Shown here: positions 33,651 through 42,651 of the stretch, piece after piece | Layout of the letters: each line of letters begins with the position of its first letter | Position numbering within the stretch: the first letter of the stretch is position 1 | Source: Lachnospiraceae bacterium | GTDB lineage: Bacteria; Bacillota; Clostridia; Lachnospirales; Lachnospiraceae | Length of the DNA: 61,917 nucleotides | Reading direction: 5' to 3' | Assembly (NCBI GenBank): GCA_022793375.1 | Contig: JAAWCS010000032.1 | Coordinates: forward strand, 1 to 61,917 | Notes under the pieces: generated by a model | What the model was told of the DNA's origin: nothing | Database searches by the model: none | Seen by the model: the letters and a program-made list of their open reading frames with translations, nothing else | Program-made: the position numbers and the translations under genes

Positions 33651-34466
33651 ATGAATACGCCTGCTGAAATTGCTGCAAACTACCTGGCCGTCGGCAAAGT
33701 AAAGGTTTCCCTTTCTCCCGGACGGATGTTTCTTCTGGCTGTCATGGCCGGCATTTATATCGCTCTGGCCGGCGTGGGCGCTTCGGTGGCCCCCGTTTCG
33801 ATTGAGCCGGCCTCGGTCGCCAAGCTGGTCGGAGCCTGCCTGTTCCCGGCCGGGCTTACGTTTGTCCTCTTAGCCGGCAGCGAACTTTTTACCGGAAACT
33901 GCCTGCTGGTCCTCCCGCTTTTGCAAAAGGAAATCCGCCCCGGCGCTATGCTTCGCAGCTGGATAATCGTCTATGCGGGAAATTTTCTCGGAAGCCTCCT
34001 GATCGCCTGGGCCGTGACGGCCGGTCACACCTTCAGTCTCTTTGACAACGGCCTGGCCGTCTCTGCAATCCGCACCGCCGCCGCCAAATGCAGCCTGGCT
34101 TTTACCGACGCGTTCCTGCGCGGTGTCCTCTGCAACCTGCTGGTGTGCCTGGCTGTCTGGATTTCCTTTGCCGCCCGCGACGTGACCGGCAAGATCGCCG
34201 GCCTGTATTTTCCGATTCTGTTGTTCGTGCTCTGCGGTTACGAGCACTGCGTCGCCAATATGTACTATATTCCGGCCGGCCTCTTTTCCCTGGCCGACAG
34301 CGGCTATGCCCAGGCGGCGGCCGCCGCCGGCGTCGACACGGCCGCCCTTTCCTGGGCAAATTTTCTGCTTTGCCATCTGCTGCCGGTTACCCTGGGAAAT
34401 ATTGTCGGCGGAACCGCGCTGGGAGCGGTGTACTGGCGGGTGTATCTTTGCAAAGACCGCCGCTAA
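33651..34466 (+). CDS. Formate/nitrite (FNT) transporter family protein
   Basis: This 271-residue protein has six transmembrane segments and the FNT pattern: MAGIYIALAGVGAS, FPAGLTFVLLAGSELFTGNC, AFLRGVLCNLLVCLAVWISF, CGYEHCVANMYYIPAGL and LLPVTLGNIVGGTALGAVYW. FocA/NirC-type channels pass formate or nitrite. AAGGAGTCC precedes ATG 33651. It is the last host gene before the tailocin block. Formate export would suit a fermenter, but the substrate is inferred. Confidence 0.93.
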   Translation: MNTPAEIAANYLAVGKVKVSLSPGRMFLLAVMAGIYIALAGVGASVAPVSIEPASVAKLVGACLFPAGLTFVLLAGSELFTGNCLLVLPLLQKEIRPGAMLRSWIIVYAGNFLGSLLIAWAVTAGHTFSLFDNGLAVSAIRTAAAKCSLAFTDAFLRGVLCNLLVCLAVWISFAARDVTGKIAGLYFPILLFVLCGYEHCVANMYYIPAGLFSLADSGYAQAAAAAGVDTAALSWANFLLCHLLPVTLGNIVGGTALGAVYWRVYLCKDRR

Positions 34467-34531
34467 CCGGCCGCGTGGCTTGCGCCGGCGGTCATATCCG
34501 CCCTGTTTTTAGAACCGCTTGTTCTGTCGGC

Positions 34532-35644
34532 CTATCTTTGCTTCAAATATCCGCCGTACACCCATCCGATATACACGCCGGCAATCCGCAGCCGATACCA
34601 CAGCCGGCCGTTAGGCGCCGGCGCTTCGCCGATCACCTCTACCTCATTGCCGACGCCTAGCATCGGCCAGTCTGCCAAAATCTCTTTATCCACGCCGGGG
34701 CCGGTACGCACATTGGTGGCAGGCTCGCTGCAGATGGCCGGCCATTCCCGGTAAGCCGACGTGATCCCGTCGATCTGGCTTTCGTCTTTGCCGGGTACGA
34801 TCTGTAAATCTTCCGCCTTTGCCCAGCCCTGCCGGACGCCGCCCGGTGTTTTGGCCACTCCCCAGCAGTAGGGATAACGGTCGCCGGCATAGTCCGCAAT
34901 GTACATCGTGGCGCCGATTTTGGGAATCCCGGTCCCTTTGCCTGTCCCGGCGCCATAGATGGTACCATTCACCTGCACCTTCGTGCCGACGGACAGGTCG
35001 GCCGGATCAGTGTCCGCATTGAGAGCGTTGTCCTCTGCCGGTTCCTCTCCGACCGCCGGCTTCTTGGAGGTCAGACCGCAGTCCTGCCTGAGCCAGTTCA
35101 GAATTCCCTGAACCGTTTTCTTTGCATGTGCGTCGGTAATGATAATCGGCGTATCGGACGCGCTGTCCATAAAGCCGTTTTCGACCAGGTAGGCCCGCAT
35201 TTTTGTATTTGCCAGCACATAATATGCTTTTCGGACTACTTTGCTGCTGCGGTTGCCGGTCCGCTGCGTCTTGGCCACAATCTGCTCATAAAGGCGTTCG
35301 GCCAGCTTTCGGCCGGTTTCCGTCGTACAGTCGTGGTATACGACCGTCCCCCCGCCAGTGCCGCCGCCAATGCCGGCGTTATGGTGCATGCTCAGATACA
35401 AGTCTGCGCCCCAGCCGTTGGCCTGCGCCACCCGGATCCCCAGACCAACGTCCTGGGCACCGGTCGTATCGTCGACGCGCAGAACTTCGCAATCGTAATT
35501 CCGCAGCTCCTTCTCCAGCTTGTCCATAATCCGATCGTTCAGCTGCCATTCCCGGGTCTGTGCCGGGTCAAACGTTTCCAGGCAGCGCCGGCCCGCGGTG
35601 TGCAGGCCGTGGCCGGCGTCTAATGCGATTTTCATTTTACTCAT
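34532..35644 (-). CDS. N-acetylmuramoyl-L-alanine amidase (tailocin endolysin) with SH3 domains
   Basis: This 370-residue lysin has an N-terminal Amidase_3 domain (IALDAGHGLHTAGRR, DLYLSMHHNAGIGG, VENGFMDSASDTP; about 1-175) with the zinc His/Glu residues. A middle SH3-like cell-wall domain follows (about 205-290), and a C-terminal SH3b has VRTGPGVDKEILADWPMLG. It overlaps the holin gene by 8 bases, so the two form the lysis pair that would release the tail particles. Confidence 0.92.
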   Translation of the reverse strand: MSKMKIALDAGHGLHTAGRRCLETFDPAQTREWQLNDRIMDKLEKELRNYDCEVLRVDDTTGAQDVGLGIRVAQANGWGADLYLSMHHNAGIGGGTGGGTVVYHDCTTETGRKLAERLYEQIVAKTQRTGNRSSKVVRKAYYVLANTKMRAYLVENGFMDSASDTPIIITDAHAKKTVQGILNWLRQDCGLTSKKPAVGEEPAEDNALNADTDPADLSVGTKVQVNGTIYGAGTGKGTGIPKIGATMYIADYAGDRYPYCWGVAKTPGGVRQGWAKAEDLQIVPGKDESQIDGITSAYREWPAICSEPATNVRTGPGVDKEILADWPMLGVGNEVEVIGEAPAPNGRLWYRLRIAGVYIGWVYGGYLKQR

Positions 35645-35867
35645 CGTCGTCTCCCTCCTCTTCTCCTACTTCCGGCAGACCAGTAGCCACCGACGTAAGT
35701 AGCGATAAAATCCCGGACAACACTGACGCCGATACTACCATCCGCACATCCACAGCGCTCAATACTACTGCTGTCCCAATTGTGGCGACAGCTGTCTGTG
35801 CTACCGTCCTTACTGCCCGCACTCCCGCTGCCTGTGCCCAGGTTGTCCAATACTTCTTATCTTTCAT
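35637..35867 (-). CDS. Holin
   Basis: This 76-residue protein from ATG 35867 (AAAGAGGAAAGAG upstream) begins MKDKKYWTTWAQAAGVRAVR. Two hydrophobic stretches follow (TAVATIGTAVVLSAV and MVVSASVLSGILSLLTSVAT), and the tail is acidic (EVGEEEGDDDE). Size, topology and its place directly before the amidase identify a phage holin of the type found in Clostridia. Confidence 0.85.
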   Translation of the reverse strand: MKDKKYWTTWAQAAGVRAVRTVAQTAVATIGTAVVLSAVDVRMVVSASVLSGILSLLTSVATGLPEVGEEEGDDDE

Positions 35868-36123
35868 GCTCTTTCCTCTCTTTCTCCAGATCTGCGATCC
35901 GGTGATTAGCAACGTTGATTTTTTCTTCCATTACTGCCTGCTTTTCTTCCAATCTGTCCACGCGAACATCCATAACGGCGCAGTTATCGCACTGTTTTTT
36001 GAGTTTTTCTTCCAACTGCGCAACACGATATGTAAGAACCCTCGCGCTGCCAACAACTCCGATAACGGAGCCGCAAAGACTTCCAATCAGGCCAACAAAA
36101 GCAACTAGCAATTCGTTTGACAT
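35857..36123 (-). CDS. Small XhlA-like membrane/coiled-coil protein
   Basis: This 88-residue protein has an N-terminal transmembrane segment (LLVAFVGLIGSLCGSVIGVV) and then a long charged coiled coil (AQLEEKLKKQCDNCAV, DRLEEKQAVMEEKI). It overlaps the holin start by 11 bases. Similar small proteins accompany holins in PBSX-type lysis cassettes (XhlA), although there the membrane segment is at the other end. Role in lysis is inferred from position. Confidence 0.65.
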   Translation of the reverse strand: MSNELLVAFVGLIGSLCGSVIGVVGSARVLTYRVAQLEEKLKKQCDNCAVMDVRVDRLEEKQAVMEEKINVANHRIADLEKERKEHER

Positions 36124-36158
36124 GATGTCACCTCCAGAAACTTAATCAGTTAATGTTT

Positions 36159-38105
36159 TTAGTAAGAAACGGTTACAATCTTATCAATTGTTATTTGTCC
36201 TCCCGAGTAGTTGTTTCCGGATACAGTAAACGAAGAAAATCTTACACCCAAATTCGCGCTTCCAACCCAAGGCTGTATATAGCTATCGTTATTGATCGAA
36301 AGCAAGGGATTTGTAAATACATATATTCCAAGCCTAGCATACCCGTTTGCTGTCGGGATTTTGAAACGCCACCATCCGATTCCTGTTATTTGCCCGATTA
36401 CTGGGTGAGGAACGCCTCCTAAAGTACTAGAAGGAGTCATTTGCCCTTTGTTCATCACGACCTTACATATAACAGCACTAAATAATGTTACATGGATATA
36501 TACATACTGAGAGCCAGTTATATAATATTCTGTATGGGATTCTGGAATTTGTACGATACCCGTACTCCAAGAATTGCTGGTATTATACCCATCCTTTGCC
36601 ACCCCTTTTACATATACTGGAATAACTATATCGCTGTCTTTGAACATATACACAACCGTTCTTGTAACTGTCGTCGTCCGGCCAGCGTTGTCAGTTACGA
36701 TTACTGTAATGGTGTTTGCACCAGTTCCTCCAAGCGTAATCGTCCGGCTCCAAGTTCCATTTGCCGCCACTGAAACCGCCACGCCATTTACAGTTAAAGA
36801 CCGCAGGCCGGATGCGTCCGACGCTGTACCAGACACCGTAACATTGGCGCTTGTTACAACTGCGTTATTTGCCGGCGCCGTCACCGCCAAACTCGGCGCC
36901 GCGCTGTCATAACGCACATACCGGGTTACCGTTGTCGTCCGCCCCGCATTATCGGTCGCCACCACCGTTACCGTCGTCGTGGTATTGGCTGTAAGCGAGA
37001 TGGCTTTGCTCCACTTCCCGCTGCTTACACTGGCCGCCGAGCCGTTGACCGTCACCGATTTAATCCCCGACGCATCCGACACCGTTCCGCTCACCGTATA
37101 GGAGGCCCCTGTCGTATAGGTCGGCGATCCGCTGGCCGTACCAGTAGGCGCCGTCACCGCCAAACTCGGCGCCGCGCTGTCATAGCGTACATACCGGGTT
37201 ACCGTCGTCGTCCGCCCGGCATTATCGGTCGCCACCACCGTTACCGTCGTCGTCGTGTTGGCTGTGAGCGAGATGGCTTTACTCCACTTCCCGCTGCTTA
37301 CGCTGGCCGCCGAACCGTTGACGGTCACCGACCTAATCCCCGACGCATCCGACACCGTGCCGCTCACCGTATAAGACGCTCCTGTCGTATAGGTCGGCGC
37401 ACTGCTTGAAGTGCCGGTCGGCCCCGTCACCGCCAGGCTGGGGGCCGCGCTGTCATAGCGCACATAGCGGGTTACCGTCGTCGTCCGGCCGGCGTTGTCC
37501 GTCGCCACTACCGTTACCGTTGTCGTGGTATTGGCTGTGAGCGATAGTGTCTTACTCCACTTCCCGCTGCTTACGCTGGCCGCCGAGCCGTTGACGGTCA
37601 CGGACCGGATCCCCGACGCATCCGATACCGTGCCGCTTACCGTATAGGAGGCCCCTGTCGTATAGGTCGGCGAACCGCTGGCCGTACCTGCCGGCGCCGT
37701 CACCGCCAGGCTCGGCGCCGCGCTGTCGTAGCGCACATAGCGGGTAATGGCATCGGTCCGATTCCCTGCCTTGTCCGCCGCATACACCTGCACTGTCGCC
37801 GTCGTGTTTGCCGCCACCGTAATATCCTTGTACCAGGTATTCCCGCTGAGCACGGCCGCCGAATCATTTACATATACCGCCGCCACACCGCTTTCGGCAT
37901 CCGACACGGTCCCCTGCACGCGATACGTTGTCCCGGAGGTATAATAGGTGGGAGCCCCGCCGGCCGTACCGGTCGGGGCCGCAACGGTCAGCGCCGGCGC
38001 GGTGCTGTCATATTGATAGAGCAGACGCCCCTCACTCCAAACCTCTGAGATAATATTCCCTTCAAATAAAATGCATTCTAAATCGTCGCACACGATCCCT
38101 GCCAT
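36159..38105 (-). CDS. Tail fibre / receptor-binding protein with Ig-like repeats
   Basis: This 648-residue protein has a 31-residue N-terminal segment, then five Ig-like domains (about 32-480), each starting YDSxAPxLxV. Domains 2-4 are nearly identical 91-residue units. The last 170 residues (from MFKDSDIVIPVYVKG to the end) are unrelated and AT-rich. It lies between the small tail protein and the lysis genes, where tailocin fibres are coded. The tip probably binds the target cell surface and so sets killing range; this is inferred. Start ATG shares one base with the previous stop. Confidence 0.75.
   Translation of the reverse strand: MAGIVCDDLECILFEGNIISEVWSEGRLLYQYDSTAPALTVAAPTGTAGGAPTYYTSGTTYRVQGTVSDAESGVAAVYVNDSAAVLSGNTWYKDITVAANTTATVQVYAADKAGNRTDAITRYVRYDSAAPSLAVTAPAGTASGSPTYTTGASYTVSGTVSDASGIRSVTVNGSAASVSSGKWSKTLSLTANTTTTVTVVATDNAGRTTTVTRYVRYDSAAPSLAVTGPTGTSSSAPTYTTGASYTVSGTVSDASGIRSVTVNGSAASVSSGKWSKAISLTANTTTTVTVVATDNAGRTTTVTRYVRYDSAAPSLAVTAPTGTASGSPTYTTGASYTVSGTVSDASGIKSVTVNGSAASVSSGKWSKAISLTANTTTTVTVVATDNAGRTTTVTRYVRYDSAAPSLAVTAPANNAVVTSANVTVSGTASDASGLRSLTVNGVAVSVAANGTWSRTITLGGTGANTITVIVTDNAGRTTTVTRTVVYMFKDSDIVIPVYVKGVAKDGYNTSNSWSTGIVQIPESHTEYYITGSQYVYIHVTLFSAVICKVVMNKGQMTPSSTLGGVPHPVIGQITGIGWWRFKIPTANGYARLGIYVFTNPLLSINNDSYIQPWVGSANLGVRFSSFTVSGNNYSGGQITIDKIVTVSY
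36912..37730 (-). repeat. Three near-identical 273-bp tandem repeats in fibre gene
   Basis: Units at about 37458-37730, 37185-37457 and 36912-37184 code for Ig-like domains with only a few amino acid differences (for example TLS/AIS and IRS/IKS). Such repeats can expand or contract by recombination and are also a risk for short-read misassembly. Confidence 0.9.
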
Positions 38106-38332
38106 CAGCTTCCCGCCTTCCGTACAAAATAAATCACGCCTTCTTCCGGTTCTGCCGGTCTTTCGTCCACAATCCGCAGACTGCAGCCACTTAGCGCCGC
38201 GTGCAGTACCAGCGTATTCTCCAACAACTGCTTAGGCGCTGCATTGATAATGTCGGCATGTGCCGGATCGGAGGTTTCCGTAATGCGGATTGTCTCCGAA
38301 AATTCCGGTGCGCTGCTTGTATAATCCTTCAT
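38105..38332 (-). CDS. Small tail-associated protein
   Basis: This 75-residue protein contains ITETSDPAHADIINAAPKQL and ends PAEPEEGVIYFVRKAG. The DPAHADxxNxxxKQL phrase is common in small phage proteins encoded beside tail fibres in Firmicutes. It may link fibre and baseplate. Its stop overlaps the fibre gene start by one base. Confidence 0.6.
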   Translation of the reverse strand: MKDYTSSAPEFSETIRITETSDPAHADIINAAPKQLLENTLVLHAALSGCSLRIVDERPAEPEEGVIYFVRKAGS

Positions 38333-38349
38333 AATAATTCCCCTTCTCT

Positions 38350-38739
38350 CTAAAATACATCGTCCAGGACAAAGGTCATTTCCAAGTCCTCGTCCTTACC
38401 CTTGGCCTTAAACGTTTTAATGCACACCATATCTCCATCTGCGTCATATAAACCGATTTCGCTGATCTCCTGGTTTGCAAGTTCTGTTTTCTGCAGGGTA
38501 CATTCATACCGCACCGTTGCCGGCTCATTTTCCAGCAGGGAATAGAACTCAATTTCTTTACGGCCTAATTCCGAAAGCAACTGCTCCTGATCTTCTGTGG
38601 GCGCGATGACTTCCCCGGATTCGTCCACGCCGCCAGAGCCAAACGCCATTCCCGCAATCGGCGGAAGATTCGCCGCCCCCGCTCTTGCCAATACCAATTT
38701 CCTTCTTGCCTTCTTTGTTATTACAACGTTACTCGCCAT
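38350..38739 (-). CDS. Phage tail-collar/fibre-type protein
   Basis: This 129-residue protein begins MASNVVITKKARRKLVLARA and has an IAGMAFGSGGVDESGEVIAP motif, then ELANQEISEIGLYDADGDMV. This pattern matches the N-terminal domain of phage tail-collar fibre proteins, which attach to the baseplate. It starts directly after the YmfQ-like gene. Confidence 0.7.
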   Translation of the reverse strand: MASNVVITKKARRKLVLARAGAANLPPIAGMAFGSGGVDESGEVIAPTEDQEQLLSELGRKEIEFYSLLENEPATVRYECTLQKTELANQEISEIGLYDADGDMVCIKTFKAKGKDEDLEMTFVLDDVF

Positions 38740-39675
38740 TTATAATTCCTCCTTTTTGATTTCGGCGTTTAAAAGTTCCGTTTCGTCCAACCGCTTTGCT
38801 CCGTTAAGATACCACAGATTTTTCCGTATGATTAGGCCGGAGCGTATTCCTGGCGTCGCCGCCGATTGTCCGGCGTAAATCCTTATCGTTCCTCCTCCCT
38901 CTGTTTCTGCCGCCTTCCAAAACCGGAGCAGAAACCGGCAGATTCTCAAATTTCCCTTTGCCGCTCCCTTTAAACAACGGCCGGCATACAAACGCATCCT
39001 TTCAACCGCCGGTTCGTTGTTTTTTGCAAAATGCCACCCCGCCAATATCAGACGCGGATGCAGGGATTGGCCCCGATTGGCATCTAACAGCTTTTTCCCA
39101 TTTAACGCCCAGGCGCCATCCAGAAAATGACATAACCACCAAAACGTCAATGCCGTACCTATGCGCATCCGTGAGCCGCGAAACCGCTCCAGCCGAGAAT
39201 GGTCCAGTTTTGCTACCTTTGTCTTGATTACCGCCGTCAAATTGCAGGGAAGCATATCGCTTATTATTTTTTTCACTTCCCAGGCCAGATTAAATACGTC
39301 CCAGACAATCCCGATCTCAAGCTGATACTCCGCGTATCTTTTCGTAAACCAAAAATGATTCTCACCGCACAGAAGCGTCAATTTTTCAAAGAGCATTCTT
39401 TCGGTATACGGCGGGCTGGCAAACCATTTGCCGAGGATTCTTTTTCTCCGTTCCTCAAGGGTATCCTTCTGTGACGGGCAAAGTCTCAGCAGCTTCTCAA
39501 ACCTTGAAATCCCATATTCATCTGCCGTGGCAATAAATTCATTTGACAGCGCCCGGTCGGCAGCCCTCCACACAAGGGCAAATTCCGGATCCTCCGCTTC
39601 CAGAGCGGCTTTGAGCTCCCTGTACTCTGCCAGGAAAGGAGGCAGATAAGAGACAAGGTCGACCTCTCTTATCAT
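38740..39675 (-). CDS. Baseplate wedge protein, YmfQ/XkdU (DUF2313) family
   Basis: This 311-residue protein has residues 1-155 matching the DUF2313/YmfQ family (SYLPPFLAEYRELKAALEAE, TADEYGISRFEKLLRLCPSQ, ERRKRILGKWFASPPYTERM). The last 130 residues carry repeated LxxxxWHFxKNNE and INRxLxR-like strands, perhaps fibre-attachment. It overlaps the baseplate J gene by 4 bases and follows the PBSX order XkdT-XkdU. Confidence 0.85.
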   Translation of the reverse strand: MIREVDLVSYLPPFLAEYRELKAALEAEDPEFALVWRAADRALSNEFIATADEYGISRFEKLLRLCPSQKDTLEERRKRILGKWFASPPYTERMLFEKLTLLCGENHFWFTKRYAEYQLEIGIVWDVFNLAWEVKKIISDMLPCNLTAVIKTKVAKLDHSRLERFRGSRMRIGTALTFWWLCHFLDGAWALNGKKLLDANRGQSLHPRLILAGWHFAKNNEPAVERMRLYAGRCLKGAAKGNLRICRFLLRFWKAAETEGGGTIRIYAGQSAATPGIRSGLIIRKNLWYLNGAKRLDETELLNAEIKKEEL

Positions 39676-40874
39676 TCGTTCACACCCCCAAATACCGGAA
39701 TTTCATATTCCCCCAAATATAAATTCTCGCTCATTCCATTGATGGAAGTCCCCCGCACATCTACCACGCCAGGGACGTTCAATAAGCGATTCTCAACCTG
39801 GCTTACTCTTACAATCAGGCAAGAAGAATCCGCCCACTCTTTTCTTAACTCCAAAAGATAGTCGCAAACGGCTTCTTCCAGCAAACCTTGAAGGTTTCCC
39901 CACCCGTACCCTTCCTCAAACGTCAGCGTTGATTGTATGTCAATCCGTTTCTCCTTTGCGCTTTTCACCTTCACCACATGGCCGATCGGGGCCAGTCCAT
40001 AACCGTCCCCCGCTCCCTCCTCCGGATCAATGGCCGTCTGGACTGCCTGCACAAGCGTCTCCGATGCCCTTCCGAATTCAGAGTTAAGGATCGTCAAAAG
40101 CACCGTGCCGCCGGTTGTCAGCTTCTTCTCCTTTGCGGCATGAAAAACGGCCTCCAACCAATCTCGTACTTCTTTTGGCGCCGTATCCTTAATGCTTTCA
40201 TACCACTTACAGACGTTTTCCTTTGGTATCATGTCGGCCGGACGGATATCTGCGTTCCAAACCCTTGTTACCTTCGTCCTGCCCACGCCGGGGATCGCAT
40301 TCACCTTTTCCAGATAATCCGCCCGGTTCCCGCCAAAAGCGCTTTCGCTGAAAGAGTCAAAATATCGCTTCCGCAAATCCTCCGTATCCTCTTCATCTTC
40401 TCCCGGAATCAGGATTTCCGTCAGCTGCGCGCTTTGCAGTCCCTTGATATATTCCATCGGGATCATGCTTCCCATATACTGGTTTCCCGCAATTCCGGGC
40501 GATTCGCACATCACCCGGTATTCCCCGTCCGCAATCTTTTCCTGCACCGTATAGTTCATCTCGCCGATATTGAACCGCCGCCCGGAAACGTCTATATTGG
40601 CCGGCGCAAATACCCCTTTTAATATCGCATGTGCGGCCGGATAAGGAGAAATCCCCCGTTCCCTGCACCGCAGAACCAGGAATTCCCGCGAAGCCGTATC
40701 GCCATAGCCCTCCTTTAAAATCGTATCCAGTTCCAGATACAAAATCTGCAGTTCAATCGCTGTGGGCGAATGTGTGTCCCAGATTACCGATCCTTCCCTC
40801 TTGTCAAATTTATCCGCCACACGGGCAAGCATCCGGTCGCGGATTGCTTCATACGTGGTATCCTCGTACATCAA
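39672..40874 (-). CDS. Baseplate J-like protein (XkdT)
   Basis: This 400-residue gpJ-family protein has IWDTHSPTAIELQILYLELD, the DRMLARVADKFDKREGSV start, and the FAPANIDVSGRRF, IPGEDEEDTEDLRKRYFDSF and FGGNRADYLEKVNAIPGVGR blocks of the family. It builds the contractile tail baseplate. Genes overlap by 4 bases on both sides, so the baseplate genes are translationally coupled. Confidence 0.93.
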   Translation of the reverse strand: MMYEDTTYEAIRDRMLARVADKFDKREGSVIWDTHSPTAIELQILYLELDTILKEGYGDTASREFLVLRCRERGISPYPAAHAILKGVFAPANIDVSGRRFNIGEMNYTVQEKIADGEYRVMCESPGIAGNQYMGSMIPMEYIKGLQSAQLTEILIPGEDEEDTEDLRKRYFDSFSESAFGGNRADYLEKVNAIPGVGRTKVTRVWNADIRPADMIPKENVCKWYESIKDTAPKEVRDWLEAVFHAAKEKKLTTGGTVLLTILNSEFGRASETLVQAVQTAIDPEEGAGDGYGLAPIGHVVKVKSAKEKRIDIQSTLTFEEGYGWGNLQGLLEEAVCDYLLELRKEWADSSCLIVRVSQVENRLLNVPGVVDVRGTSINGMSENLYLGEYEIPVFGGVNE

Positions 40875-41275
40875 AAATTCACCTCTCTTCCGGCCTGCAC
40901 ATCCCCAAAAACGGTATGCGCGGTAAATGTCACAAAGACGACGCCTTTTTGCGGGAAATCAAATTCAAAGGAATCGACGCTCCGGATCCGGCTGTCCGAC
41001 AATAATGCTTCTGAAATCCGCCGTTTTAATTCCGGGCATACATATGTCACAGGCTCGCCAAAAAGGTCCGCCAATTCAATCCCGTAATTCCAGCTGTACA
41101 AAAGGTACTGGTAGCGTTCGGTCATAATGGCTTTATATATGGCCTGCTTTACCGCTTCCAGCCCGTCTGCATACCCGCGGATATGCCCCTCCTCCCCCTG
41201 CATCTTGTAGGTAAGGCTCGGCTGTTCCTCGATTTCAAAATCCTGATCTAAAAATCCAACGGTTGAAGGTATCAT
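40871..41275 (-). CDS. DUF2634 baseplate protein (XkdS / gp25-like)
   Basis: This 134-residue protein reads YKMQGEEGHIRGYADGLEAV, then QAIYKAIMTERYQYLLYSWN and YGIELADLFG, the DUF2634/XkdS pattern. XkdS is the equivalent of T4 gp25, at the hub end of the sheath. Overlaps with both neighbours are 4 bases. Confidence 0.92.
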   Translation of the reverse strand: MIPSTVGFLDQDFEIEEQPSLTYKMQGEEGHIRGYADGLEAVKQAIYKAIMTERYQYLLYSWNYGIELADLFGEPVTYVCPELKRRISEALLSDSRIRSVDSFEFDFPQKGVVFVTFTAHTVFGDVQAGREVNF

Positions 41276-41673
41276 TTTTTCCCTCCGATCCGGTCCAATA
41301 CGATAAATTTCTGGCCCTCCTGCTGTCGTATAAGAATCACCTCATCTCCTGTTTCGGGGGCATTATGGACAACGATCTGCTTTTGCCCTGAAATCCGATG
41401 TCTATGCGTTTCAGATGCCGTCCCCTCCTCACCGCCCTCTTTATCCTCCGTTTCCCAGCTTACGCTTATCATCGTAACGAAATCCGTAACGTTTCTTGTC
41501 AAAATAAGCTGGTTTTCGCCGAGGACCATCTTCTGTTCTACGTTAATGTTCAGCGGTGATTTCGAGATAACCTCCCCAAAATACACCTGAACAGGCTTTG
41601 ATGCTTCCCGCTCCTCCCGCGAAGCTTTTTTCATCGCTTCCACAAGCGCATTTGCATCAGCCAACAAACTCAC
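41272..41673 (-). CDS. DUF2577 tail protein (XkdR)
   Basis: This 133-residue protein starts MSLLADANALVEAMKKASRE and has VQVYFGEVISKSPLNINVEQ and EVILIRQQEGQKFIVLDRIG, the DUF2577/XkdR type. It is a small beta-rich baseplate component of PBSX-type tails. It overlaps the XkdQ-like gene by 17 bases. Confidence 0.9.
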   Translation of the reverse strand: MSLLADANALVEAMKKASREEREASKPVQVYFGEVISKSPLNINVEQKMVLGENQLILTRNVTDFVTMISVSWETEDKEGGEEGTASETHRHRISGQKQIVVHNAPETGDEVILIRQQEGQKFIVLDRIGGKK

Positions 41674-42637
41674 CTCCCCGAAGCGTCAGCTCCATCTGGT
41701 GCCCGCTTTCCTTGTATGTATGCCTGCAGCTCTCCACAAGCATGAAATTTCTAAGTTTCATATCCCCCAGATTCAGGTTCACTAAAATCCTGCTGCCGGC
41801 CCTCACCCGGTTATCTCCTAACACATTGCTAAGTTTCAGTTTGCGGGTTTTCTTATTGTAGAGTTTCAGAAGGGCGTCTGCTTTCGCCTGGCCGTTCTCT
41901 CCTTTTTTCAAGGTATCAAAGTATTGCAGGATTCCCCACTTGTTGATATTGGCCGGATCCTGCGCAAGGTAGACTTCCCGGAACCCGTTCTCCTCATTGT
42001 CGTAAGTCAGCTTTATCTTGTTGTAGGCGCCATCGTCAATCGAGGACGTATATTCAAAGTTTTCGCCCGTTTCTTCATCTACCATCAGATAGGCGCCCGG
42101 AGCTCCTACTGCCATCGAGGAAATATTCTTTAATGTAAGCCTGCCAAAATCGTCATACATCACAAACATCTCACCTGTATTCTGCAGCGTTAAGTCAAGG
42201 GCGTTTTGTACCATTTCAAAAAGAGATGTGTTTTCCTCCACCCTCGATTCAATGACATATCCCGTATGCTCCAGCAGCCCCGCATTCAGGGCATAGTCCG
42301 CGGCAATCATCCTTAAAAGCTGATCCGCCGTCTTATTCTCGTACACGAGGGTATCCTTGTTTTTCAGATACCGCAGCTGATCGTAAGCAGTAACCGTGAT
42401 GATCTGTTCCCTGTCCCTTTTCTGTTGGAACACAAAACCGAAAAATATCTCCTCCCCGTTTTCCTTCATCCTCACCGCGCTGCCCTCCGAGAAGTCAAGC
42501 GCATCGTCCCTCAACACCTTAAAAACCAGCTTCCCGGGCGTATTCTTCCTTTCTGTCGTCCACTCAACCCCTTCCTCCAATGCCGGAAGGCAGACCGACG
42601 TCCCGGTTTCATTTCCAATCAAAAGCTCAACACCCAT
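41657..42637 (-). CDS. XkdQ/YqbQ-like tail hub protein
   Basis: This 326-residue protein has LEEGVEWTTERKNTPGKLVF, FVFQQKRDREQIITVTAYDQ, LRYLKNKDTLVY and a C-terminal GSRILVNLNLGDMKLRNFML, as in XkdQ/YqbQ proteins. These are related to the gpD/gp27 hub ring at the end of the tube. Next upstream gene is the LysM XkdP homologue at 14 bp. Confidence 0.9.
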   Translation of the reverse strand: MGVELLIGNETGTSVCLPALEEGVEWTTERKNTPGKLVFKVLRDDALDFSEGSAVRMKENGEEIFFGFVFQQKRDREQIITVTAYDQLRYLKNKDTLVYENKTADQLLRMIAADYALNAGLLEHTGYVIESRVEENTSLFEMVQNALDLTLQNTGEMFVMYDDFGRLTLKNISSMAVGAPGAYLMVDEETGENFEYTSSIDDGAYNKIKLTYDNEENGFREVYLAQDPANINKWGILQYFDTLKKGENGQAKADALLKLYNKKTRKLKLSNVLGDNRVRAGSRILVNLNLGDMKLRNFMLVESCRHTYKESGHQMELTLRGGEFVG

Positions 42638-42651
42638 CCGAATGCCCCCTC

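Noticed and set aside
34455..34510. Terminator between the FNT transporter and amidase genes
   Set aside because: Arms GACCGCCG/CGGCGGTC exist but overlap the stop codon, and the T-run is 13 bases away, so it is not a standard terminator.
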